Assembly: GCA_027451185.1 (NCBI GenBank)
Contig: DAIDJW010000031.1
Coordinates: 1 to 7,381 of the forward strand
Direction: 5' to 3'
DNA: 7,381 nucleotides
From: Candidatus Saccharimonadota bacterium
GTDB lineage: Bacteria; Patescibacteriota; Saccharimonadia; Saccharimonadales; Saccharimonadaceae
A model generated the notes under the pieces. The model made no database searches. It was given only the letters and a program-made list of their open reading frames with translations, and was not told the origin of the DNA. This document shows positions 1 to 5,207 of the stretch, piece by piece. Numbering within the stretch: position 1 is the first letter of the stretch; the number at the start of each line of letters is the position of its first letter. Position numbers and translations under genes: made by a program.

Positions 1-2
1 AA

Positions 3-164
3 GATAGGTTATTGGTGCCCTTACTTGATCATTACAGACAACTATGTATCGATGCCGGAAGTCCAGAAGAACATATTGAATCGTTGGATAAACGCATAGA
101 GGCCATAAAGGCATGGCAGCAGACAAACCAGGACAAGCTTAAAGTACCTGGTATTAGGCGTTAA
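3..164 (+). CDS. C-terminal tail of an unidentified protein (partial, 5' end outside window)
   Basis: One frame is open from the window edge to a TAA at 162-164 and gives 53 residues. The other two forward frames are stopped early. The tail reads like real protein: a stretch with DHYRQLCIDAGSPEEHIESL, then a charged amphipathic helix and a basic end (KVPGIRR). No domain is recognisable from so short a piece, so no function is given. It lies on the same strand as the next three genes, 30 bases before the Nudix start, and a small AT-rich hairpin follows its stop. The frame is fairly secure because of its composition and the promoter that begins right after it. The identity is unknown. Confidence 0.6.
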   Translation, partial: DRLLVPLLDHYRQLCIDAGSPEEHIESLDKRIEAIKAWQQTNQDKLKVPGIRR

Positions 165-188
165 AAATGGCATTTTTCGTCATATAAT
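161..188 (+). promoter_or_regulatory. Promoter of the Nudix gene, leaderless type
   Basis: A perfect -10 TATAAT lies at 183-188, with a partial -35 (TTAAAA, 161-166) 16 bases upstream that overlaps the stop codon of the preceding gene. Only six bases separate the -10 from the ATG at 195. Transcription should therefore begin at or within a base or two of the A of the start codon. There is no room for a Shine-Dalgarno sequence. The hairpin AAAAAT-GGC-ATTTTT (163-177) sits between the two boxes and may act as a weak terminator for the upstream gene. Confidence 0.7.
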
Positions 189-194
189 TAAACT

Positions 195-662
195 ATGATT
201 AATCCAAAGGATATGCACGGAGTTATTATTCATGACGGTGAGTCGGCGCGCCAGGATTATCTTTTTCGTGTTTCGCTAAAGGCCGTTATATTCAACGAAC
301 AAGGCCAAATTTTAGTTGTTAAAGAGCGTGGACGTGATTGGTGGGATATTCCGGGTGGTGGAATTGAGCACGGGGAAACTATAAAAGAGGCATTAGCTCG
401 AGAGCTGTACGAAGAAGTATCTTTAGAGGGTGATTTTGAGTATGAGACTTTACTTGCGGAAGATCCGCGGTACCTTGAAAGTCATAATTTATACCAAATG
501 AGAATAACTTTTCTTGTACGGCCAAGCGCTAAGGTCTTCACTAAAGGTAGTGACGGTGACGAGGTGCAATTTGTCGACGCAGATTTATACGAAAAATCCG
601 ATTTGTGGACTGAGCGACAAATATTCATGTTTAGTGCTCTGGCTAAAAAGAAGTTAAATTAG
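195..662 (+). CDS. Nudix family hydrolase
   Basis: This 155-residue protein is close to the usual size of a single-domain Nudix enzyme. Such enzymes hydrolyse nucleoside diphosphates linked to another group, using Mg2+ or Mn2+, often to clear damaged or surplus nucleotides; the substrate cannot be read from the sequence. The Nudix box is visible at residues 55-77: G55, E61, then R69-E70-L71 and E73-E74, which supply the catalytic metal-binding glutamates. The usual glycine near the end of the box is Ser76. The DWWDIPGGGIE segment ahead of the box is typical. There is no signal peptide or membrane segment, so it should be cytoplasmic. The start is fixed by the TATAAT six bases upstream. It has its own promoter and is followed by a short terminator, so it is probably monocistronic. 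Confidence 0.93.
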   Translation: MINPKDMHGVIIHDGESARQDYLFRVSLKAVIFNEQGQILVVKERGRDWWDIPGGGIEHGETIKEALARELYEEVSLEGDFEYETLLAEDPRYLESHNLYQMRITFLVRPSAKVFTKGSDGDEVQFVDADLYEKSDLWTERQIFMFSALAKKKLN

Positions 663-665
663 CTC

Positions 666-689
666 GGACTTGGTCGAAGGTCTTTTTTT
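666..689 (+). terminator. Short intrinsic terminator after the Nudix gene
   Basis: Three bases after the Nudix stop, GACTT (667-671) pairs with AGGTC (678-682) around a six-base loop. This gives five pairs including one G.U, extendable by a 666/683 G.U pair. Seven T residues follow at 683-689. The stem is short, but the T tract is good. The -10 of the next gene begins two bases later, at 692. Confidence 0.5.
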
Positions 690-691
690 GC

Positions 692-697
692 TATACT
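692..697 (+). promoter_or_regulatory. -10 box of the histidine phosphatase gene, leaderless type
   Basis: TATACT (5 of 6 consensus bases) ends seven bases before the ATG at 705. TTGGTC (670-675), 16 bases upstream and inside the terminator hairpin of the previous gene, is the best -35 candidate but is weak. The predicted transcription start falls at the start codon, and no Shine-Dalgarno sequence precedes it. Confidence 0.6.
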
Positions 698-704
698 TCT
701 AGTA

Positions 705-1223
705 ATGCAGCTATTTTTAATACGGCACGGACAAGATCTGAACTCGGACAAAGATCGGTTGACTGATGCCGACCCACCATTAAGTGAGTTAGGGAAAGAG
801 CAAACTACGAACTGCGCAGTTAAAATAAAGGACACTCTTGGGCCAGGCATTGCCCCCGTCATTATTGCTTCGCCACGTACACGAACAATGCAAACTGCAA
901 CAATACTGGCTGTGCAGTTGGGAGAAGACCCTGCAAGTGTTAAATCGGACGCAAGACTTAGGGAGCGAGACTGTGCGGCATACTCAGGGCAACTTGTCGC
1001 AGAAGTCTTTTCTCACACAGAGGAGGATCTTGTATCTGGCGGAATGGAGCCGTATTCTGAACTCCAAGATAGACTGAGCACGTTTTACGATGAATTATTA
1101 TTAGGAAACGACACACCAGTAATTATCGTGACTCATAGTGGCAATATTGAGCCGTTTATGAAACTAGCGCATATCGATTATCCGTACACTCTAGAAGCCG
1201 ATAACTTCGTACGTCTTAAATAG
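705..1223 (+). CDS. Histidine phosphatase family protein (phosphoglycerate mutase-like)
   Basis: This 172-residue protein carries the signature of the histidine phosphatase superfamily. The N-terminal LIRHG (R7, H8, G9) holds the phospho-accepting histidine, followed by LSELGKEQ (26-33), ASPRTRTMQT (55-64) with the phosphate-binding R58, the proton-donor region LRERD around E87, and VTHSGN with the second catalytic H144. It should move or remove a phosphoryl group through a phosphohistidine intermediate. The substrate is unknown, since the family includes mutases, sugar phosphatases and SixA-like protein phosphatases. No signal peptide is seen. It lies between Nudix and HIT genes, all small phosphate-chemistry enzymes, but it has its own promoter and terminator. 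The start is supported by the -10 box seven bases upstream. Confidence 0.92.
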   Translation: MQLFLIRHGQDLNSDKDRLTDADPPLSELGKEQTTNCAVKIKDTLGPGIAPVIIASPRTRTMQTATILAVQLGEDPASVKSDARLRERDCAAYSGQLVAEVFSHTEEDLVSGGMEPYSELQDRLSTFYDELLLGNDTPVIIVTHSGNIEPFMKLAHIDYPYTLEADNFVRLK

Positions 1224-1224
1224 T

Positions 1225-1238
1225 AAAGTTCGGACTTT
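1225..1238 (+). other. Small hairpin just after the phosphatase stop
   Basis: AAAGT (1225-1229) pairs perfectly with ACTTT (1234-1238) around TCGG, one base after the TAG. No T tract follows, so it is not a complete terminator by itself. It may protect the 3' end or simply be chance. Its right half belongs to a 12-base motif also found just after the previous gene. Confidence 0.3.
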
Positions 1239-1273
1239 GTCTAAAATGCCGCACCAAAGATAGACCATTGAAA

Positions 1274-1303
1274 GCGTCAGGATTTTTTCTGGCGCCTTTT
1301 GTT
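1274..1303 (+). terminator. Intrinsic terminator after the phosphatase gene
   Basis: GCGTCAG (1274-1280) pairs with CTGGCGC (1289-1295) over seven pairs, one of them G.U, around an eight-base T-rich loop. CTTTTGTT follows at 1296-1303. The end of the T tract is the first base of the TATAAT of the next gene, so terminator and promoter are fused without spacer. Confidence 0.8.
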
Positions 1304-1308
1304 ATAAT
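1300..1308 (+). promoter_or_regulatory. Extended -10 promoter of the HIT gene, leaderless type
   Basis: TGTTATAAT is a perfect -10 (1303-1308) with the upstream TGn extension. That extension can make up for a missing -35, and none is seen at the right distance because the terminator stem occupies that place. Six bases separate the -10 from the ATG at 1315, so the transcript should start at the start codon. Confidence 0.72.
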
Positions 1309-1314
1309 TAAGCC

Positions 1315-1773
1315 ATGACAGCGGCACCTAACTGTGAAATATGCGCGTTTTTACCAAAGAACAAGCCAATTTTCGAGACAAATAAATGGACTATTTCATT
1401 GGCGCCGGACCAGGGATATTTAGGACGTTGTTACGTAACGCTCAAAGACCACAAGACCGACATGGCTGAGCTTACGAACGACGAATGGCTGGAGTTTGCC
1501 GGAGTTGTGAAAAGGCTTGAAGCGGGTATGCGCGAAGCTTTTGGCGCAACGCTTTTTAACTGGTCTTGTCTAATGAATAACGCTTTTCAAGTTAGCCCGG
1601 CGCTGCCGCATGTCCACTGGCATGTTCGTCCGCGTTATGAAAAGGCTGTTATTTTTGAGGGTGAGGAATTCACTGATCCATTATTCGGACACCACTACGA
1701 CCCAGGACAGACGAAAAAGGTGAGTGACGACATGCTTAATAGTATTAAACAGAAAATTATAACTAGTTTGTAG
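1315..1773 (+). CDS. HIT family protein (histidine triad nucleotide hydrolase/transferase)
   Basis: This 152-residue protein contains the histidine triad HVHWHV at 99-104 (H99, H101, H103). The middle or last His forms the covalent nucleotidyl intermediate in the family. An N-terminal CEIC (C7, C10) plus downstream histidines such as H46 suggests the structural zinc site seen in many HIT proteins. The segment GRCYVTLKDH (37-46) matches the conserved strand that precedes the active site. HIT proteins hydrolyse or transfer AMP-type nucleotides from phosphoramidates, dinucleoside polyphosphates or similar compounds; which one applies here is unknown. No signal peptide is seen. The start is fixed by TATAAT six bases upstream. 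No clear terminator follows in the 72 bases before the transporter gene. Confidence 0.92.
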   Translation: MTAAPNCEICAFLPKNKPIFETNKWTISLAPDQGYLGRCYVTLKDHKTDMAELTNDEWLEFAGVVKRLEAGMREAFGATLFNWSCLMNNAFQVSPALPHVHWHVRPRYEKAVIFEGEEFTDPLFGHHYDPGQTKKVSDDMLNSIKQKIITSL

Positions 1774-1808
1774 CCGATGCACCAAAAAGCTTATCTTTTG
1801 ATTTCCAG

Positions 1809-1840
1809 TTGAAATGAACCGCCTGACAGTATAGTATACG
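1809..1840 (+). promoter_or_regulatory. Probable promoter of the NRAMP-like transporter gene
   Basis: TTGAAA (1809-1814) is a good -35. TATAGT (1830-1835) is a 5-of-6 -10 at a short 15-base spacing, and an overlapping TATACG (1835-1840) would instead give a leaderless start. GAGG at 1840-1843 is too close to the ATG at 1846 for an ordinary Shine-Dalgarno. A five-base inverted repeat, ATTTC-cagtt-GAAAT (1801-1815), overlaps the -35 and could be an operator half-site pair, but it is short enough to be chance. Confidence 0.5.
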
Positions 1841-1845
1841 AGGAT

Positions 1846-3207
1846 ATGGTTAAATTTCCCGATGAGCAGATAGAGGAGATCGAAGACTTCGCTAAGTCGT
1901 TCCTAGTATTTCGTCGTCAGCCAAAGAAGAAAAAGAAGATTGGTCGTTTTCTGCGTATCCTTGGCCCTGGTATTATTACTGGTGCTGCCGACGATGACCC
2001 ATCGGGAATCGCAACTTATTCCCAGGCTGGAGCGCAGTTTGGTTTTCACATGCCGTGGACAATGGTCTTTACTTTTCCGTTGATGGTTTCAGTGCAGGAA
2101 GCGGTGATGCGCATCGGCGCCGTTACCGGTAAGGGTCTGGCTGCGATTATTCGCAACAACTACTCGCGCAAAGTGCTTTACCCAATTGTGCTGCTGGTAG
2201 TACTGGCTAACACCTTTAATATCGGCTCAGACATCGGAGCTATGGCCGCCAGTACCCAGCTACTAATTCCTGGCGTGCCATTCGGCCTGATTGCGGTCTG
2301 TTTTGCCGTTATGATAATTTTTGCTGAGGTTTTTATATCTTATCGAACCTATGCCCGGATACTTAAGTGGCTAGCGCTGGCGCTATTTGCTTATATCATC
2401 ACGGCATTCATAGTCAATGTGCCTTGGACGGACGCCCTAACCGCCACGGTTATTCCACATATTCAATTGGATCAAAATTTCCTTTACGTGATTGTAGCTA
2501 TTTTTGGCACAACTATTTCGCCATATCTTTTCTTTTGGCAAACCAGCAATGTGGTTGAGGATGAGATCACCGAACATCGTATGCCTCAAAAAGGCGGTAT
2601 TCCGCATCTTAGCCGGCCGTATTTAAAACGTCTGCGTATCGATACGGTAGTGGGAATGCTGTTCTCGAATGTAACGGCCTGGTTTATTATCGTGGTTGGT
2701 GCGGTGGTTCTGAATCACGCCGGTATTACAAACATTGTTACGGCAGCCGACGCGGCTAAGGCTTTAGTGCCACTGGTGCACACTTTTCCAAATGCCGGTT
2801 TCCTGGCTCAAGTTATCTTTGCTGTCGGGGTTGTAGGCATTGGCTTAATGAGTATTCCAGTACTGGCTGGCTCGTCGTCGTATGCTATTTCCGAGACGTT
2901 CAGCTGGCGCGAGGGTCTATTCCGCAAGTTCAAGCAAGCGCGTGAGTTTTACCTAGTTATTATCACGGGAACACTTGTCGGACTGTTACTTAATTTTATC
3001 GGGCTTGACCCAATCAAGGCCCTAGTCTTAACGGCCGTATTTAACGGCATCGTGGCAGTACCGCTCATATTTCTGATAGCGCGCGTATCGAGCAGTAAAA
3101 AGGTCATGGGTGATTATAATAGCCGATTTTGGTCTAAGCTAGGCCTGTGGATTACTTTCGTGGTTATGTTCTTGGCGGCGGCCGCGCTGATTATATCACT
3201 TTTCTAG
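1846..3207 (+). CDS. NRAMP-superfamily divalent metal transporter, non-canonical (Mg2+ candidate)
   Basis: This 453-residue integral membrane protein has about eleven hydrophobic segments, a soluble charged N-terminus and a lysine cluster at 27-31 before the first helix. Helix 1 carries GPGIITGAADDDPSGIATY. The D51-P52-S53-G54 there replaces the DPGN of classical NRAMP/MntH proteins, whose Asp and Asn bind Mn2+ or Fe2+. In helix 6 the canonical MPH is S225-P226-Y227, so the soft metal-binding methionine and the following histidine are both missing. NRAMP-related Mg2+ transporters are known to lack the canonical binding site, so Mg2+ or another hard cation is a reasonable guess, but it is an inference. 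Proton coupling may also differ. It has its own promoter. The serine hydrolase gene follows after 25 bases with a separate promoter. Confidence 0.9.
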   Translation: MVKFPDEQIEEIEDFAKSFLVFRRQPKKKKKIGRFLRILGPGIITGAADDDPSGIATYSQAGAQFGFHMPWTMVFTFPLMVSVQEAVMRIGAVTGKGLAAIIRNNYSRKVLYPIVLLVVLANTFNIGSDIGAMAASTQLLIPGVPFGLIAVCFAVMIIFAEVFISYRTYARILKWLALALFAYIITAFIVNVPWTDALTATVIPHIQLDQNFLYVIVAIFGTTISPYLFFWQTSNVVEDEITEHRMPQKGGIPHLSRPYLKRLRIDTVVGMLFSNVTAWFIIVVGAVVLNHAGITNIVTAADAAKALVPLVHTFPNAGFLAQVIFAVGVVGIGLMSIPVLAGSSSYAISETFSWREGLFRKFKQAREFYLVIITGTLVGLLLNFIGLDPIKALVLTAVFNGIVAVPLIFLIARVSSSKKVMGDYNSRFWSKLGLWITFVVMFLAAAALIISLF

Positions 3208-3220
3208 TTTCAGGTTGTTA

Positions 3221-3226
3221 TATAAT
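3221..3226 (+). promoter_or_regulatory. -10 box of the serine hydrolase gene, leaderless type
   Basis: A perfect TATAAT ends six bases before the ATG at 3233. No convincing -35 or TGn extension is seen, and the upstream sequence is the end of the transporter gene (stop 3205-3207). An in-frame TTG at 3215 lies upstream of this box. A transcript made from this promoter cannot include that TTG, so the box decides the start. Confidence 0.68.
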
Positions 3227-3232
3227 CGGGCT

Positions 3233-4633
3233 ATGAATAAACAAGCACTCGACAAATCGCTCCAATACATTGATTCGTGGCTGACGTTTCGTTACAAATA
3301 CGATGATTACCCTGGTTTTGTAGTTGCTGTTGCCCATAAGGGAAGCATAATTTTCAACAAAGCTTATGGCTACGCCAATCTAGAAGCTAAAACAAAGCTA
3401 ACGCCAGACCATCTTTTTCGGATTGCGTCGCAATCGAAGACTTTTACGGCAACATCGCTAATGCAGTTGCAAGAGGCGGGGAAACTGCGCATCGATGGTC
3501 ATGTGGTGGACTATTTGCCGTGGCTTCAAGAGCATAAGGACAGGAGCTGGCAAAAAGTTACATTACGTCAATTAATGTCGCACGGCGCCGGCGTTATTCG
3601 CGATGGATTAGATTCTGATTATTGGCAGCTGGAACGGCCGTTTCCGGGTAGTGAAGAATTTAGGCAAGAGGTTCTTGAAGCTAATTTGGTGCTGCATAAT
3701 AACATCAAGCTAAAATACTCTAACTTTGGTTACGGCCTGCTTGGTATGGTTATCGAGGTCGTGTCCGGTCAGACCTACCACGACTATGTCACGCAGCATA
3801 TTATTCAGCCGCTTAATTTAAAAAACACCGGATCAGAATATACGGATGCTATTAAAAACAAAATCGTGACCGGCTACACCTATCGGAATATCGATAGCCG
3901 TCGCTTGCCGTTCGATCAAATCGATACCCACGCTTTGGCTTCGGCAACTGGTTTCTATTCAAATACTGAAGATTTGTGTAAGTACTTTACGGCGCAAATG
4001 GTTGGTTCGGGCAAGCTGCTTGATGAAGAATCAAAAAAAGAAATGCAACGGATTCATTTTCATGCCTATATGCCAGGATTGAGCGCCCATGAAGATTACG
4101 GTTTGGGCTTTGAGCTTGAAACCATCGGCAAACGTCACACATATGGTCATGGCGGCGGGTTTCCTGGCCAGACTACACAGAGCTCAGTCGACGAAAAGAA
4201 TGAGCTGGTGGTGATTGTTTTAACCAACTCGTTAGGTGGACCAGAGACCATGATAACCAATGGCATTTTTAATATCATTGATTATTATCAGCAGAACCTG
4301 CCGGACGCCAAACCAGAACGTGATTTATCGCTGCTTGAGGGCCGCTACCGCTCTATTTGGGACACGATTGACATACTTGTACTGGGTGATAAGGTCGTGA
4401 CTGACTATCCGGCTTGGCGACCGCTAAACAACACTAATGAACTTGTCCGAATTGACGATACGACATTCAGAATCCCCGAGACCAACAGCTTTGACTCGGA
4501 AGGTGAATTGGTAAAGTTTAATATTAAAAATGGCAAAGTTGAAACAGTCAACAACAGCGGTGCGACTATGTGGCCGGAAGACGTTTGGGAAAAGCGCCAG
4601 GCAAGTCGAAAGATTGTCGAGCTGGGCTCTTAA
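3233..4633 (+). CDS. Serine hydrolase, beta-lactamase class C / penicillin-binding-like fold
   Basis: This 466-residue protein has the three active-site motifs of the serine beta-lactamase-like superfamily: S66-Q-S-K69 (nucleophile and general base), Y162-S163-N164, and H306-G307-G308, the usual variant of KTG in the esterase/peptidase branch. Typical landmarks include FRIASQSKTFTA and the YGHGGGFPG loop. Residues from about 368 on form a separate C-terminal beta-rich domain, as in many esterase-like relatives. The reaction may be ester, amide or D-amino-acid peptide hydrolysis; beta-lactam resistance should not be assumed. Unlike most relatives it has no signal peptide or lipobox, which suggests a cytoplasmic protein or unusual export. 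The ATG at 3233 is chosen because TATAAT ends six bases before it. An upstream TTG at 3215 would add six residues and include the promoter. Its TAA overlaps the stop of the convergent cupin gene. Confidence 0.9.
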   Translation: MNKQALDKSLQYIDSWLTFRYKYDDYPGFVVAVAHKGSIIFNKAYGYANLEAKTKLTPDHLFRIASQSKTFTATSLMQLQEAGKLRIDGHVVDYLPWLQEHKDRSWQKVTLRQLMSHGAGVIRDGLDSDYWQLERPFPGSEEFRQEVLEANLVLHNNIKLKYSNFGYGLLGMVIEVVSGQTYHDYVTQHIIQPLNLKNTGSEYTDAIKNKIVTGYTYRNIDSRRLPFDQIDTHALASATGFYSNTEDLCKYFTAQMVGSGKLLDEESKKEMQRIHFHAYMPGLSAHEDYGLGFELETIGKRHTYGHGGGFPGQTTQSSVDEKNELVVIVLTNSLGGPETMITNGIFNIIDYYQQNLPDAKPERDLSLLEGRYRSIWDTIDILVLGDKVVTDYPAWRPLNNTNELVRIDDTTFRIPETNSFDSEGELVKFNIKNGKVETVNNSGATMWPEDVWEKRQASRKIVELGS

Positions 4634-5079
4634 ACCTGGGCATCGAGTTGTTCGCGGGACTGTGTCTCGCGGGCCTCGTCAGCATCAGCGTCGGCTTTGG
4701 TGACGTGAACAGTACCGTGCGGATGCTGCTGCGGGGCGTAAATCGAATAAACCTTGAGTGGTACGTCGCCACTATTGACCAAGTTATGCCAAGTACCGGC
4801 CGGTACAATAACGGCGTCATCGGGTGTAGCCTGCCAAGTTTGTAAGTCATCTTTAGTCGGCCCCATGTAAACTGTGGCGGTGCCGGCTTCAACGCGCAGG
4901 AACTGGTCACGGTCGTCGTGAACCTCTAGGCCAATGTCATGGCCTGGCTGAATACTCATTAAGGTTACTTGTAATTTTTTACCGGTCCACAGCGTGGTGC
5001 GATAGTTAGTGTTGTCGAGTGTGGCGTGTTCGATGTTGGCCACAAACGGGTTTGGTCCATTATCGGTTATGCTTTCCAT
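4630..5079 (-). CDS. Small single-domain cupin protein (mannose-6-phosphate isomerase-like)
   Basis: This 149-residue protein forms one cupin barrel. Motif 1 is GHDIGLEVHDDRDQF (46-60), with E52, H54 and Q59 in metal-ligand positions, followed by VEAG. Motif 2 is VPAGTWHNLVN (92-102), with H98. An APQQHPHGTVH stretch follows, characteristic of a widespread small cupin family annotated after mannose-6-phosphate isomerase. The C-terminus is an acidic, Ala/Asp/Gln-rich tail. Its substrate is unknown, and binding of a sugar or other small ligand through a metal is the family expectation. The frame continues upstream for 42 codons, but those are the antisense of a tRNA gene. The ATG at 5079 is chosen because a minus-strand TATAAT sits exactly six bases in front of it. 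It converges with the serine hydrolase gene. Confidence 0.88.
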   Translation of the reverse strand: MESITDNGPNPFVANIEHATLDNTNYRTTLWTGKKLQVTLMSIQPGHDIGLEVHDDRDQFLRVEAGTATVYMGPTKDDLQTWQATPDDAVIVPAGTWHNLVNSGDVPLKVYSIYAPQQHPHGTVHVTKADADADEARETQSREQLDAQV

Positions 5080-5085
5080 AACCTT

Positions 5086-5091
5086 ATTATA
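5086..5091 (-). promoter_or_regulatory. -10 box of the cupin gene, leaderless type
   Basis: On the minus strand a perfect TATAAT (5091 down to 5086) is followed by AAGGTT and then the ATG at 5079. The six-base gap matches four other genes in the window within one base. It lies back-to-back with the tRNA-Arg(TCT) promoter, the two -10 boxes being 18 bases apart. The short region 5080-5127 therefore serves both directions. Confidence 0.7.
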
Positions 5092-5106
5092 CTCTTTGGC
5101 AGCATT

Positions 5107-5115
5107 TGCTATAAT
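5107..5115 (+). promoter_or_regulatory. Extended -10 promoter of tRNA-Arg(TCT)
   Basis: TGCTATAAT contains a perfect -10 (5110-5115) with the TGn extension. No good -35 is present at the usual spacing; the position holds TTATAC. Transcription should start near 5122, leaving a leader of about five or six bases before the tRNA. Confidence 0.68.
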
Positions 5116-5127
5116 GACAGGTGGTAC

Positions 5128-5204
5128 GCCCCGGTAGCTCAGTTGGATAGAGCAGAGGACTTCTAAGCCTAAGGTCGCTGGTTCAATTCCAGCCCGGGGT
5201 ACCA
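5128..5204 (+). tRNA. tRNA-Arg, anticodon TCT (reads AGA/AGG), CCA encoded
   Basis: The cloverleaf is readable. The acceptor strand GCCCCGG (5128-5134) pairs with CCGGGGT (5194-5200), with G1.U72 as the end pair. The D stem is GCTC/GAGC around an AGTTGGATA loop with A20, an arginine identity base. The anticodon loop CTTCTAA (5160-5166) gives TCT. The T arm is GCTGG-TTCAATT-CCAGC, and the discriminator A is followed by an encoded CCA (5202-5204). The anticodon stem is odd: GAGGA against GCCTA leaves only three Watson-Crick pairs, with G.A at 27-43 and A.G at 31-39. Its 3' end is three bases from the stop of the convergent regulator gene. No clear terminator follows. Confidence 0.93.
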
Positions 5205-5207
5205 AAA

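Noticed and set aside
659..1077. Overlapping frames on both strands within the phosphatase gene
   Set aside because: They lack domains and promoters and lie inside a gene with clear catalytic motifs.
1774..1845. Metal-sensing riboswitch ahead of the NRAMP-like transporter
   Set aside because: Only 72 bases are available and the likely transcription start is near the ATG, which leaves no leader for a riboswitch.
4566..4910. Frames on both strands overlapping the hydrolase-cupin junction
   Set aside because: They have no recognisable motif. Both flanking genes have intact, conserved-looking ends that account for this DNA.
5080..5205. N-terminal extension of the cupin protein starting VPRAGIEPATLGLE
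   Set aside because: These residues are the reverse-strand translation of tRNA-Arg(TCT), a well-known source of false protein sequence. The gene's own TATAAT lies downstream of that extension.
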